A stretch of 64,000 nucleotides of DNA from Azospirillum brasilense (lineage in GTDB: Bacteria > Pseudomonadota > Alphaproteobacteria > Azospirillales > Azospirillaceae), in the NCBI RefSeq assembly GCF_001315015.1, contig NZ_CP012914.1, forward strand, positions 248,001-312,000, written 5' to 3'. This document shows positions 8,392 to 17,087 of this stretch, piece after piece. Both the position numbers and the translations under genes were made by a program. Numbering within the stretch: the stretch's first letter is position 1; each line of letters opens with the position of its first letter. The notes under the pieces are model-generated. The model saw only the letters and a list, made by a program, of their open reading frames with translations. It was not told where the DNA came from and made no database searches.

Positions 8392-9342
8392 CTACCGGTA
8401 CTCCTTGAATCGCTCCGTCGCCTGGACCAGGGCGGCGCGGATGCCCGGCTCCATTGCGGAATGGCCAGCGTCGGGCACCACGCGGTAATCGGCCTCCGGC
8501 CAGGCGCGGCGCAGCTCGTCGGCGCTGGTGATGGGGCACACGATGTCGTAGCGGCCCTGGACGATCGCCCCCGGCAGATGCCGGATACGGTGCACGTCGC
8601 GCAACAGCCGGTCCTCCGGGGTGAAGCGGTTGGAGCGGAAGTAATGCGCTTCGATGCGGGCGAGGCCCAGCGCGTGGGTGTCCTCCGCGCTCGTCGCGAT
8701 CAGCTCCGGCGAAGGCAGCAGCGAGGAGCAGGAGCCCTCATACAGGCTCCACACCCGCGCCGCCGCCATGCGGGTCGCCGCGTCCGGCGCGTTGAGCCGC
8801 CGCCAGTAGGCCTCCAGCAGGTCGCCGCGCTCCTCCGGCGGGATGTGGCCGGCGAAGGTGGCCCAGGCCTCCGGGAAGATCGTGCGCATGGAGTAGAGGA
8901 ACCAGTCGACCTCCGCCTTCCGCATCAGGAAGATGCCGCGCAGGATCAGCCCCAGGCAGCGCTCCGGATGGGTCTGCCCGTAGGCCAGCGCCAGCGTCGA
9001 TCCCCAGCTTCCGCCGAACAGCAGCCAGCGCTCGATCCCCAGATGGCGGCGCAGCCGTTCGGCGTCTTCCACCAGCAGCTCGGTCGTGTTGCGCCGCACT
9101 TCGCCCAGCGGGCTGGATCGGCCCGCCCCGCGCTGGTCCATCACGACGATGCGGTAATGGCCGGGATCGAAGAAGCGCCGGTGCGTCGGCGAGGCGCCCG
9201 CCCCCGGCCCTCCGTGCAGGAACAGCACCGGCACGCCGCGCGGGTTGCCCGACTGCTCCCAATAGAGCGTGTGGATCTCGTCCACGGGCAGGAAGCCGGT
9301 CTGGTAGGGGTCGATGGGCGGGAAAAGCTCGCTGCGGGGCAT
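8392..9342 (-). CDS. pip: Prolyl aminopeptidase (proline iminopeptidase), alpha/beta hydrolase
   Basis: The 316-residue enzyme is predicted to remove N-terminal proline from peptides in the cytoplasm. It shows the family oxyanion motif HGGPGAG at 43-49, DQRGAGRSSP near 69-78, and the nucleophile elbow GGSWGS at 110-115 with catalytic Ser112. The catalytic Asp is probably in GRYDIVCP and the His in DAGHSAMEPG near the C-terminus. Length and motifs match bacterial proline iminopeptidases of peptidase family S33. It converges with carD and is the last gene of a minus-strand pair with the nuclease upstream. Confidence 0.92.
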   Translation of the reverse strand: MPRSELFPPIDPYQTGFLPVDEIHTLYWEQSGNPRGVPVLFLHGGPGAGASPTHRRFFDPGHYRIVVMDQRGAGRSSPLGEVRRNTTELLVEDAERLRRHLGIERWLLFGGSWGSTLALAYGQTHPERCLGLILRGIFLMRKAEVDWFLYSMRTIFPEAWATFAGHIPPEERGDLLEAYWRRLNAPDAATRMAAARVWSLYEGSCSSLLPSPELIATSAEDTHALGLARIEAHYFRSNRFTPEDRLLRDVHRIRHLPGAIVQGRYDIVCPITSADELRRAWPEADYRVVPDAGHSAMEPGIRAALVQATERFKEYR

Positions 9343-9411
9343 GAAGAGGTCCTGTCAGTCCGGGCCGAATGGAAGCAAGTGTAGGACGCCCGTCCGTCGT
9401 CCGCCACAGGC

Positions 9412-10248
9412 TCACTCCTCGTCGTCGTCGGAAAGGTCCGGTGGCGCAGCGGAAGGGCGCGGCGTTGGCCGGAGCGGCGATGCCGCCCCGTCCAGCCGCT
9501 CGATCTGTTCGGGATGGGTCGCCTCGATCAGCGGGCCGGCGCGCAGACCCACCCAGCCGCGCACCCGGACGACCCGTCCCTCGTAGGACAGCGGGTCGAT
9601 GCCGGCGGCCACGAATTCGCGCAGCGCGGCGCGCCCGATGTGCACCGTGACGTCGATCCGCCAATCCTCGCCGAAATCCAGATAGGCGTCGCCGCCGGCC
9701 TTGCTTACCCGCAGCACCCGCCCCTCGACGATCTGGAAGCTGTCGCGGTCCCGGCGCAGCGCGTCCGGGTCGGCGGGCCGCACCGCGTAGGCGCGGGTCC
9801 GCCAGATGCCGCGCCCGGCCGCCCGCGCTCCGGCCTCCGCCGCTAGCATCTCGCGGGCCAGGGCGCGGGCGTCGGGCCGGGTGTGCACGCGGGCGAGGCC
9901 CCGCGCCAGCAACTCGCCCTGGAGCCACAGACCGTCGCCGCGTTCCACCTGGGCCAGCAGGCGGCCGTGCCGGTCGGTCCGCGCCTCCCCACGCACGCTC
10001 AGGCGCTGCCCGACGGCCAGCTCCGCCAGCGCCTGCCGCGCGGCCTCGGCCAGCGGCCAGTGATCGCCCGGCTCCGCCCCCATGGGCGGTGCGGCGGGCT
10101 CGATGCCGGCCAGACGCAGGCTGCGCCCATCCTCCAGCAGCAGGGTGGCGCCGTCGGTCACCGCGGCGACGCGCAGCTCCGGCGGCCCGGCGGTGTTCGC
10201 CATCAGCAGCAGAGCGGACAGCGTCAGCGGAAGAATGCGGCGCGGCAT
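9412..10248 (-). CDS. Secreted SNase-like (thermonuclease family) protein
   Basis: The 278-residue protein has a hydrophobic N-terminus (RILPLTLSALLLMANTAG) that looks like a signal peptide. It then has a staphylococcal nuclease-like OB-fold: VAAVTDGATLLLEDGRSLRL through ARGLARVHTRPDARALAREM and AGRGIWRTRAYAVR. The catalytic arginines of true SNases are not all evident, so nuclease activity is uncertain. A second beta-rich segment (EDWRIDVTVHIGRAALREFV) follows, and the tail ends SDDDEE. It is divergent from the M48 protease gene at 10333, with 84 bases between them. Confidence 0.78.
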   Translation of the reverse strand: MPRRILPLTLSALLLMANTAGPPELRVAAVTDGATLLLEDGRSLRLAGIEPAAPPMGAEPGDHWPLAEAARQALAELAVGQRLSVRGEARTDRHGRLLAQVERGDGLWLQGELLARGLARVHTRPDARALAREMLAAEAGARAAGRGIWRTRAYAVRPADPDALRRDRDSFQIVEGRVLRVSKAGGDAYLDFGEDWRIDVTVHIGRAALREFVAAGIDPLSYEGRVVRVRGWVGLRAGPLIEATHPEQIERLDGAASPLRPTPRPSAAPPDLSDDDEE

Positions 10249-10332
10249 GGTTGGTGTGGGGGTGGAGCGGTGGAACAGGCGGACCGGATGGGGAGTTTGA
10301 TCTCAGCGAGCCCCCTTCCGATATGACGACTC

Positions 10333-11799
10333 ATGACGCCCGAACCGACGACCGAACGCAAGCCGTCTTCCCCGTCCCCGCTGCGCCGGATCGCCGCCGC
10401 GGCGCTGGCCGTCCTGCTGCTCACCTCGGCCGGCACCCCGGCCGACGCCCAGATCTTCGGCGGCAGCGAGGAGTCGATCGGCGCGCAGGAGCATCCCAAG
10501 ATCCTCGCCCAGTATGGCGGGGCCTACCCCGACCAGCGGCTGCAGGCCTACATCACCGGCATTGGCAACCGGCTGGCCGCCCAGACCGACCGCTCCGGCC
10601 CCTGGACCTTCACCGTCCTGGACAGCGACGTGGTCAACGCCTTCGCCCTGCCCGGCGGCTACGTCTACATCACCCGCGGCCTGCTGGCGCTCGCCAAGGA
10701 CGAGGCGGAGGTGGCGAGCGTGCTGGGGCACGAGATCGGCCACGTCATCGCCCACCATGGCCAGGAGAGGCAGACCAACCAGACCATCGCCGGGCTGCTC
10801 GCCGCCGGCATCGGCCTCGTGCTGGGCAGTCCGGAGCTGGCGCAGATCGCCAACATCGGCGGCACCGCCCTGCTCGCCCGCTACTCGCGCGGCCAGGAGT
10901 CGGAGGCCGACCGGCTGGGCATCGAGTATCTGCACCGCGCCGGCTACGACCCCTTCGCCATGGCGACCTTCCTGGAGACCATGCGCCGCGACACCCAATA
11001 TTCCGGCCTGCGCGCCGGCAAGGGGGCGGCGGAGGGCGGCTTCGACTTCTTTGCCACCCACCCGCAGACCGCGTCGCGCGTCGACGAGGCGGCGGCCATC
11101 GCCCGCGAGCTTCCTCGTGGGGCGCGGCCCGTCGATCCCTACATGACGGCGATGGACGGGGTGATCTACGGCGACAGCCCGGAGAACGGCTTCGTCCGCG
11201 GTCGCAGCTTCGCCCACCCGCAGCTCGGCATTGCCTTCGACGTGCCGCAGGGATACAGCCTGCTCAACGGGGCGCAGCAGGTGATCGCCAAGGGTCCCAA
11301 CGGCGGCGCCATCGTGTTCGACGGCGGCAAGGCGCCGGGCGCGGGCGACCCCGCCGCCTATCTGACCGGCAGCTGGGCGCAGGGGGCGCCGTTGAGGGAC
11401 CTGCAATCCTTCACCGTCAACGGCATGCCGGCGGCGACCGCGCTGACCCAGGGCAAGACCGACGCCGGGGCGGTGGACGTGCGGTTGGTCGCCATCCGCG
11501 CCGACTCCGGCACCCTCTACCGCTTCACCTTCCTGGCCCCCGGCGGCGCGCTGTCGCGCTTCGACGCCGATTTCCGCCAGACCGCCACCAGCTTTCGCCG
11601 GCTGACCCGGCAGGAGGCCGCGTCCTACCAGCCCCGGCGCATCCGCGTGCAGACCGTCCGCCCCGGCGACAGCGTCGAGAGCTTCGTCCGCCAGATGCCG
11701 CGGGAGCCCTACGCGGAGGAGTTGTTCCGGATCATCAACGACCTGCCGCCGGGCACGCCGATCCAGCCCGGACGTCCGGTGAAGATCATCACCGGCTGA
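10333..11799 (+). CDS. Periplasmic M48 family zinc metalloprotease (BepA-like) with C-terminal LysM-like region
   Basis: The 488-residue protein has an N-terminal hydrophobic signal (IAAAALAVLLLTSAGTPADA) and an M48 peptidase domain with HEIGH at 133-137 (His133, Glu134, His137). The third ligand is probably in QESEADRLG. The C-terminal part (VRPGDSVESFVRQM ... GTPIQPGRPVKIITG) resembles a LysM-like fold. The overall organisation is like BepA/YfgC proteases, which assist and degrade outer-membrane proteins. The start ATG is the first of its frame after the divergent promoter region. It is followed after 104 bases by the cyclase gene on the same strand. Confidence 0.88.
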   Translation: MTPEPTTERKPSSPSPLRRIAAAALAVLLLTSAGTPADAQIFGGSEESIGAQEHPKILAQYGGAYPDQRLQAYITGIGNRLAAQTDRSGPWTFTVLDSDVVNAFALPGGYVYITRGLLALAKDEAEVASVLGHEIGHVIAHHGQERQTNQTIAGLLAAGIGLVLGSPELAQIANIGGTALLARYSRGQESEADRLGIEYLHRAGYDPFAMATFLETMRRDTQYSGLRAGKGAAEGGFDFFATHPQTASRVDEAAAIARELPRGARPVDPYMTAMDGVIYGDSPENGFVRGRSFAHPQLGIAFDVPQGYSLLNGAQQVIAKGPNGGAIVFDGGKAPGAGDPAAYLTGSWAQGAPLRDLQSFTVNGMPAATALTQGKTDAGAVDVRLVAIRADSGTLYRFTFLAPGGALSRFDADFRQTATSFRRLTRQEAASYQPRRIRVQTVRPGDSVESFVRQMPREPYAEELFRIINDLPPGTPIQPGRPVKIITG

Positions 11800-11903
11800 C
11801 GGCACTCGGTTGAAGGCGCCCCGTTGACGGCGGGGTGACCGTTACAGGACGCGGCGCGATGGCCGATTGCCGATGGCCGCGTGCGTCCTGTAGGCTCCGC
11901 GCC

Positions 11904-13877
11904 ATGGCTGACCACCCCACCAAACGGCGTTTTCTTCAAACCGGCTTGCGCATCGCCCGGCTGAAGGAGGCCGCGCGCAAAAAGGGTGGTCCGCGCCGGA
12001 CGCGCCCGCCCGCGCTGGGACGCCCGCGCCTGCGCCTGCCCATCGCGGCGGTGCTGGTGGCCGGCTTCGGGTCGCTGATGCTGCTGGCGGTGGCCAGCGT
12101 GCTGGTGCTCGGTCTCGTCAGCGCCAGCCGCAACACCTTCACCCTGCTGAACGACCGCGCCGACCTCGCTTTGTCGGGGGTGGAGGTGCGCATCCGCAAC
12201 CAGCTCAACCCCGCACGGGACATGGCCCGTTTCGTGGCCGGACTGATGGAGCGGGGGGAGCTGGACCCGACCGATTCCCGCTCGCTCCAGGACACGTTGC
12301 GCGGCGCGCTGGCCGGGGCGCCGGACGTCACGGGCATCGCCTTCTTCCATCCCGACCGCACCGGCCTGCGCGCCGACCGGCTGGGCAACCAGCTCCACAT
12401 CGGACGGGAGGATCTGCGCCACGAGCCGGAGCTGGCGCCCGAACTGCGCAACGGCGCTGACCGCACCACCGCCGTCTGGGCCGACCCGCTGTGGTCGAAG
12501 GAGGCGGGGACCAGCTTCGTCACCCTGTTCCAGCCGGTGCGGCGCAACGGCGCCTATCTGGGGCAGGTGGTGGTCGGGGTGTCGCTGGGCGACCTCTCGC
12601 GCTTCCTGTCCACGCTCTATGTGGAGCAGGGGCTGAACGCCTTCGTCCTGTTCGACCAGCAGCATGTGCTGGCCCACCCGTCGCTGGCCGGTATGAAGTT
12701 CGACTTCTCCACCAAGACCGACGGCCCACCCCTGCCGCGCATCGATCAGGTGGCCGACCCGGCGCTGGCGGCGCTCTGGCAGACCGGCCAGCCGGTGGAC
12801 GCCCTGAAGAAGCGGGTGGAGGGCCGGATCGTCAACGTGCTGGACGAGGATTACCTGTTCCTGATGCGCAGCATGGCCGGTTATGGCCAGCAGGACTGGA
12901 CCATCGGCATCAGCTTCCGCGCCAACGAGGCCAGCGCCGAGGTCCGCCGCCTCTACACCACCGGCCTCGCCGGACTGGGCATCCTGCTGATCTCGGTGGC
13001 GGTGGCGCTGATCGTCGGGCGGCGCATCAGCACCCAGGTGGCCCATCTGGCCGAGGCCGCCGACCATGTCCGGACCTTCGACTTCCGCGCGATCGACGAG
13101 CTGCCCGATTCGCGCCTGCGCGAGCTGGCCCGCGCCAACAGCGCCTTCAACGCCATGGTCGCCGGCCTGCGCTGGTTCGAGACCTATGTGCCGAAGGCCC
13201 TGGTGCTGCGGCTGATGCACCGCCGCGGCGGCCTGACCAGCTTCCAATCGGAGGAGCGGGAGGTGACGGTGATGTTCACCGACATCCGCGGCTTCTCGCG
13301 CATGGCCGAGCATATGGGCGCCGCCGACACCGCCGCCCTGCTGAACGAGCATTTCACCCTGCTCGCCAACTGCATCGAGGCGGAGGGCGGCACGGTGGAC
13401 AAGTTCATCGGCGACGCCATCATGGCCTTCTGGGGCGCGCCGGAGGAGCAGCCGGACCACGCCGCCCGCGCGCTGCGCGCCGCCCACGCCATCACCCGCG
13501 CCGTGCGCGACGGCAATCGCCGCCGCGCGGCGGAGGGGCTGCCGGCGATCCGTGTTCGCATCGGCCTGCATTCCGGACCGGTGGTGGTGGGCAACATCGG
13601 GTCGGCAAGCCGCATCAACTACACGATCGTCGGCGACACCGTGAACGTCGCCGCCCGCATCGAGGAGCTGGCCTCTGCCCTTCAGGGGGACGAGGAGGTC
13701 ATCGTATTGTCGAGTGCCGCCACCGCCTTCCAGGGCGATGGCGCGGCCCCGCTGGACTGCGTCGGCGACCGCACGCTCCGTGGCCGCAACGGCACGACCG
13801 AGGTGTGGCGGGTGACTTTGGATGGTGACGGCGGCGGGGATGGCGCGGGGGCGGTGCGGGAGGAGGAGAAGGCGTAG
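11904..13877 (+). CDS. Membrane adenylate cyclase: Cache sensor, HAMP and class III cyclase domain
   Basis: The 657-residue protein (start MADHPTKRRF) has a first membrane segment (IAAVLVAGFGSLMLLAVASV), a periplasmic Cache-type sensor of roughly 290 residues, a second membrane segment (LAGLGILLISVAVALIVGRR), a HAMP-like linker, and a C-terminal class III nucleotide cyclase domain. The metal-binding Asp residues lie in VMFTDIRGF and KFIGDAIMAFWG, and the transition-state Asn/Arg in DTVNVAAR. Lys in DKFIGDA and Asp in IVGDTVN favour ATP over GTP, so cAMP is the likely product. The signal sensed is unknown. An earlier in-frame start at 11835 lacks a good ribosome site. Confidence 0.88.
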   Translation: MADHPTKRRFLQTGLRIARLKEAARKKGGPRRTRPPALGRPRLRLPIAAVLVAGFGSLMLLAVASVLVLGLVSASRNTFTLLNDRADLALSGVEVRIRNQLNPARDMARFVAGLMERGELDPTDSRSLQDTLRGALAGAPDVTGIAFFHPDRTGLRADRLGNQLHIGREDLRHEPELAPELRNGADRTTAVWADPLWSKEAGTSFVTLFQPVRRNGAYLGQVVVGVSLGDLSRFLSTLYVEQGLNAFVLFDQQHVLAHPSLAGMKFDFSTKTDGPPLPRIDQVADPALAALWQTGQPVDALKKRVEGRIVNVLDEDYLFLMRSMAGYGQQDWTIGISFRANEASAEVRRLYTTGLAGLGILLISVAVALIVGRRISTQVAHLAEAADHVRTFDFRAIDELPDSRLRELARANSAFNAMVAGLRWFETYVPKALVLRLMHRRGGLTSFQSEEREVTVMFTDIRGFSRMAEHMGAADTAALLNEHFTLLANCIEAEGGTVDKFIGDAIMAFWGAPEEQPDHAARALRAAHAITRAVRDGNRRRAAEGLPAIRVRIGLHSGPVVVGNIGSASRINYTIVGDTVNVAARIEELASALQGDEEVIVLSSAATAFQGDGAAPLDCVGDRTLRGRNGTTEVWRVTLDGDGGGDGAGAVREEEKA

Positions 13878-13902
13878 CGTGGCCTTGCGCCAGCGCGACG
13901 TG

Positions 13903-14000
13903 CCCCCACCCCGGCCCTCCCCCGCTTCGCAGGGGAGGGTGCCTTATGCGAAGCGGCGATCGTCCCCTCTCCCGCCCGGCGGGGAAGGTTAGGGTGGGGG
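13903..14000. repeat. Dispersed GC-rich palindromic repeat, copy 2
   Basis: The element starts CCCCCACCCCGGCCCTCCCC, ends GGTTAGGGTGGGGG, and contains CGCTTCGCAGGGGAGGG like copies 1 and 3. Its ends are inverted repeats of each other. It fills the space between the convergent cyclase and rpoH genes and could end both transcripts. Confidence 0.78.
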
Positions 14001-14010
14001 CAAATGGCTT

Positions 14011-14913
14011 CTACGCGTCCGCCAGCAGATCCCCGAACCCCTCGACCCGCTTCAGCATCGACTGGCGCAGCTTGAGCAGCGCGCGGTGTTCGAGTTGGCG
14101 TACCCGCTCCTTGCTCACCCCAAGTTCGCGGCCCAGCTGCTCCAGGGTGGCGCCCTCCTCGCGCAGGCGGCGCTCCTGGATGATGGTGCGTTCGCGCGGG
14201 CTGAGTTCGCCCAGCGCCTCGGCCAGCCATTGCGAGCGGGTGCGGCTGTCGCGCATGCCGATCACCACCTCCTCCGGCGAGGGGCGCTGGTCGGCCAGGA
14301 AATCCTGCCAGTCCTCGTCGGAACCGTCGGCCACCGGGGAGTTCAGCGACTGGTCGGAGGCGGACAGCCGCATCTCCATCGCCTCCACCTCAGTCACGTC
14401 GACCTGGAGTTCGCCGGCGATCCATTCCCGCCCTTCCTTGGTCAGGCTGTTGCCGGACCCGGTGCCGCCCTGGCTGATGCTCTCGATGCGGGCGCGCAGG
14501 CGGCGCAGATTGAAGAACAGCGACTTCTGCGCGGCGGTGGTGCCGGTGCGGACGATGGACCAGTTGCGCAGGATGTAGTCCTGCATGGCCGAGCGGATCC
14601 ACCAGGCCGCGTAGGTGGAAAAGCGCACCTCGCGGTCCGGCTCGAACCGGCTGGCCGCCTGCATCAGCCCGACGTTGCCCTCCTGCACGAGGTCGCCCAT
14701 GGGCAGGCCGTAGTTGCGGAACCGCGCGGCGGTCGCCACCACCAGCCGGGTGTAGGCGCGGACCAGTTCGTGAAGGGCCCGTTCGTCACCGCCCTCGCGC
14801 CATTTGCGGGCCAGATCGAATTCGTGATCGCGCGTCAGCAGAGGCTCACGCATGGAAGCCTTGATGAAACTCAGATTCGCGCGCTGAGTCTCGGGATCGT
14901 CGATGTAAGCCAT
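14011..14913 (-). CDS. rpoH: RNA polymerase sigma-32 family factor
   Basis: The 300-residue sigma-70-family factor shows region 2 (LVRAYTRLVVATAARFRNYG, DLVQEGNVGLMQAASRF, FSTYAAWWIRSAMQDYILRN) and region 4 (LGRELGVSKERVRQLEHRAL). The segment AAQKSLFFNLRRLR between regions 2 and 3 corresponds to the RpoH box (Q-R-K-L-F-F-N-L-R), which separates heat-shock sigma factors from RpoD and RpoS. The ATG follows AAGGAAGGGA with good spacing. Azospirillum is known to carry several rpoH paralogues; which one this is cannot be told here. It converges with the cyclase gene across a palindromic repeat. Confidence 0.92.
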   Translation of the reverse strand: MAYIDDPETQRANLSFIKASMREPLLTRDHEFDLARKWREGGDERALHELVRAYTRLVVATAARFRNYGLPMGDLVQEGNVGLMQAASRFEPDREVRFSTYAAWWIRSAMQDYILRNWSIVRTGTTAAQKSLFFNLRRLRARIESISQGGTGSGNSLTKEGREWIAGELQVDVTEVEAMEMRLSASDQSLNSPVADGSDEDWQDFLADQRPSPEEVVIGMRDSRTRSQWLAEALGELSPRERTIIQERRLREEGATLEQLGRELGVSKERVRQLEHRALLKLRQSMLKRVEGFGDLLADA

Positions 14914-15186
14914 ACGTCCCTTCCTTCCCGTCTGGGCGGCCGCGTTTCAGGCTGCTTGTGCCCTGTGCTGCGGAGTCCGAAGGGACAGGCCCCCTCAGGT
15001 CCAATGATCCGTCGGTTCGCTATGGCCGTTTCGCCACGGACCGCCGACGGTTGGGACAACAGCCGTTCCCCTCGCCCTGTTGCACGTCATACGCAGCACA
15101 AGACGTTTCGGATCATCCGCACCGGAAGGGATTCGGTGGCGGAGGCCGAAGGAATGGGTAGGACGGGTAGGAAAAAGGGAGATGGA

Positions 15187-16017
15187 TCAGACCTGGAACA
15201 GGTCCAGGATCTCACCCGAAGGCGACAGGCACCCACAAACGAGGTGCCCACCCAACCCGCAATTGCCGTCGAGGGTCGCCACGCGGTCGGTCACGGCCAC
15301 GCCTTTGCGGGCTGGGTCGTAGCCCCGCACGACGCGGGCGAAACCGCCGTAAGGCTCTGACATCTGGGCGAAACCGGGCGCCCCCCACCAGAAGGCGTCG
15401 CCCTGGTGATTCAGCGGACGGCGGATGTCCACGCCGGCGCTGACCAGCAGCACGCCGCCCTCTCCCTGCTCGGGGCCGGTGCAGTAGGCGGCACGGCGCA
15501 GGGTGTTGAACACATTTTCGTGACCGGGATGCGCGTGCATCGCCTGACGCAGCCCCTGGGTCCAGCGGCCGAGCGTCATGGTGCCGCCGCGGGCCGCCGC
15601 CATGCCCTGCTCCACCGTGCCGCCATAAGCGGCCAGCGTGGCCCCCGCGCCATGGCGGGTCATCCAGTCGAGAACCTGCTGCGGGTCGGGTGCGAACTGG
15701 AGCTGGAGCAGCTTGTGCCACATCTCCTCCTGCGCGCCGCGCAGATAGACGATGTCGCCGGCCTCCATGCCCCGCCAGCTCAGCAGCCAGGTTCGGAAGG
15801 CCAGCAGCGCGTCGACCGTCTCCAGCACCCGTTCGCCCCAGCCGACCATGTTGCCGAGATAGACGAGCCGGTCGCCGGGCAGGAAGCGCGCCGCGATCAC
15901 CTCGTGCACGGCGTGGAGATGGTCCGTCTGCGCGTGGATCGAACCGACGGCCCAGATGCGCCGCGGGTTTCGGAGATCGATGAATTTCTGCGCTTCAGAC
16001 ATGCCGGAGACGCTCAT
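15187..16017 (-). CDS. Metallophosphoesterase (PPP-type) homologue lacking the metal-binding motifs
   Basis: The 276-residue protein follows the layout of bacterial PPP-type serine/threonine phosphatases, but each catalytic motif is altered. GSIHAQ (25-30) stands where GDIHG is expected. YLGNMVGWG (53-61) replaces the GDxVDRG motif. YLRGAQEEMW (91-100) replaces RGNHExM. The flanking sequence is otherwise family-like (LPGDRLVYLG, GAGATLAAYGG, and the C-terminal VATLDGNCGLGGHLVCG). Loss of the metal ligands suggests a pseudoenzyme with a binding or regulatory role; this is inference from motif comparison. It lies upstream of rpoH on the same strand, 273 bases away, probably with a separate promoter. 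A later ATG at 16002 is possible. Confidence 0.75.
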   Translation of the reverse strand: MSVSGMSEAQKFIDLRNPRRIWAVGSIHAQTDHLHAVHEVIAARFLPGDRLVYLGNMVGWGERVLETVDALLAFRTWLLSWRGMEAGDIVYLRGAQEEMWHKLLQLQFAPDPQQVLDWMTRHGAGATLAAYGGTVEQGMAAARGGTMTLGRWTQGLRQAMHAHPGHENVFNTLRRAAYCTGPEQGEGGVLLVSAGVDIRRPLNHQGDAFWWGAPGFAQMSEPYGGFARVVRGYDPARKGVAVTDRVATLDGNCGLGGHLVCGCLSPSGEILDLFQV

Positions 16018-16109
16018 CCCATCCAGCGGTCACGGACCGGCCCAAAACAGGCCGGGGCGGGAGTGTAGGCGCCGCGCAGGCCCGGCGAAAGACGAAAACT
16101 TAAGACAAA

Positions 16110-16131
16110 GGCGCGGCCAAAGCGCCGCGCC
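16110..16131. repeat. Hairpin with 8-bp GC stem between divergent genes
   Basis: GGCGCGGC (16110-16117) pairs perfectly with GCCGCGCC (16124-16131) across a 6-base loop. On the minus strand it is followed by TTTGTCTTAAGTTTTC, so it could stop antisense or minus-strand transcription entering the phosphatase-like gene. Confidence 0.45.
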
Positions 16132-16162
16132 TCCATCGTCAACATCACAATCGGACACCGGT

Positions 16163-16187
16163 TCCCGCTCCCATCCCGGGAGCGGGA
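16163..16187. repeat. Perfect inverted repeat in rpmI upstream region
   Basis: TCCCGCTCCC and GGGAGCGGGA are perfect 10-base arms with a 5-base loop. It resembles the other short C/G-run palindromes of this window and lies about 185 bases upstream of rpmI. Confidence 0.55.
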
Positions 16188-16371
16188 GGGACCCGCCGCC
16201 AAGTGGGGGAGGATGGAGCGAAACCACCTTCCATCCCTCCCGCATTCGCTCCCCCTTGCGTTGCGGCGTGGCCGCGCGTATAACCCTGCGCTCCAACGGG
16301 CGGCGAGGCCGGGTCCGAGACCCAGGGCATGCCCAACCGTCAGTCGGGAACATCCAACGCAAGGATTGAAA

Positions 16372-16572
16372 ATGCCCAAGCTGAAGACGAAGAGCGGCGC
16401 CAAGAAGCGCTTCAAGGTGACCGCGTCCGGTAAGGTGCGCGCCCAGGCGGCTTTCAAGCGCCACTGCCTGGAGCAGAAGAGCCCGAATATGAAGCGCAAT
16501 GCGCGCGGCATGATGACCCTGGCCGAGCCGGACCAGAAGATCGTGCTGAAGAACTGGCTGCGCAACGCTTGA
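16372..16572 (+). CDS. rpmI: 50S ribosomal protein L35
   Basis: The 66-residue, strongly basic protein begins [20 protein letters not shown] and ends near [12 protein letters not shown], the full L35 pattern. An AAGGA lies 7 bases before the ATG. It is the first gene of the rpmI-rplT pair, and rplT starts 21 bases after its stop. infC, which often precedes rpmI in other bacteria, is absent here. A longer frame upstream has no support. Confidence 0.97.
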   Translation: MPKLKTKSGAKKRFKVTASGKVRAQAAFKRHCLEQKSPNMKRNARGMMTLAEPDQKIVLKNWLRNA

Positions 16573-16593
16573 TATCGTAAGGGAATCTGAACC

Positions 16594-16965
16594 ATGGCTC
16601 GTGTTAAGCGCGGCGTCACCACGCACGCCCGTCACCGCAAGATCCTGAAGCTCGCCAAGGGCTACCGGGGTCGCAATTCCAAGAACTTCCGCATCGCGAT
16701 CGAGAAGGTCGAAAAGGCCCTTCAATACGCGTATCGCGACCGCCGCAACAAGAAGCGCGATTTCCGCGGCCTGTGGATCCAGCGCATCAACGCCGGTGTG
16801 CGCCAGTACGGCCTGACCTACTCGCGCTTCATCAACGGCATCAAGCTGGCCGGCATCGAGATCGACCGCAAGGTCCTGTCGGATCTGGCCGCCCGTGAGC
16901 CGGAGGCCTTCAAGGCCATCGTCGATCAGGCCCAGGCCGCTCTCGCCTCCAAGGCCGCCGCCTAA
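16594..16965 (+). CDS. rplT: 50S ribosomal protein L20
   Basis: The 123-residue protein starts [20 protein letters not shown] and contains the conserved [14 protein letters not shown] and [14 protein letters not shown] segments of L20, an early 50S assembly protein that binds 23S rRNA. AAGGGA is placed upstream of the ATG. In several bacteria L20 represses its own operon by binding the rpmI leader. A strong terminator lies between this gene and pheS, so pheST expression may depend on read-through or its own promoter. Confidence 0.97.
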   Translation: MARVKRGVTTHARHRKILKLAKGYRGRNSKNFRIAIEKVEKALQYAYRDRRNKKRDFRGLWIQRINAGVRQYGLTYSRFINGIKLAGIEIDRKVLSDLAAREPEAFKAIVDQAQAALASKAAA

Positions 16966-17016
16966 AGGGTTCGCCGCGCAAGCGGAAACCCCGGTCCGGC
17001 GCCGGACACGAAAGAA

Positions 17017-17048
17017 GGGAGCCGTGCCTCTGGGCCGGCTCCCTTTTT
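17017..17048 (+). terminator. Intrinsic terminator or attenuator between rplT and pheS
   Basis: GGGAGCC (17017-17023) pairs with GGCTCCC (17037-17043), directly followed by TTTTTCTTT. It sits 52 bases after rplT and 40 before pheS, so it may act as an attenuator controlling pheST as well as ending rpmI-rplT. Confidence 0.85.
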
Positions 17049-17087
17049 CTTTACGCTCGCACTTCCTTATGGCTCGCGGGAAATGAC

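Larger units (their letters stand above)
16018..16371. other. Divergent intergenic region and rpmI leader (354 bases)
   Basis: No gene is seen. It contains two hairpins (16110-16131 and 16163-16187) and must hold the promoter for rpmI-rplT. The leader could fold into an L20-type autoregulatory structure, as in other bacteria, but I cannot show one from sequence alone. Confidence 0.6.

Noticed and set aside
17024..17086. A short GTG-started peptide between rplT and pheS, like the pheM leader
   Set aside because: It holds only two Phe in about 20 residues and has no run of Phe codons, so a classical leader peptide is not supported. The terminator there can work without one.
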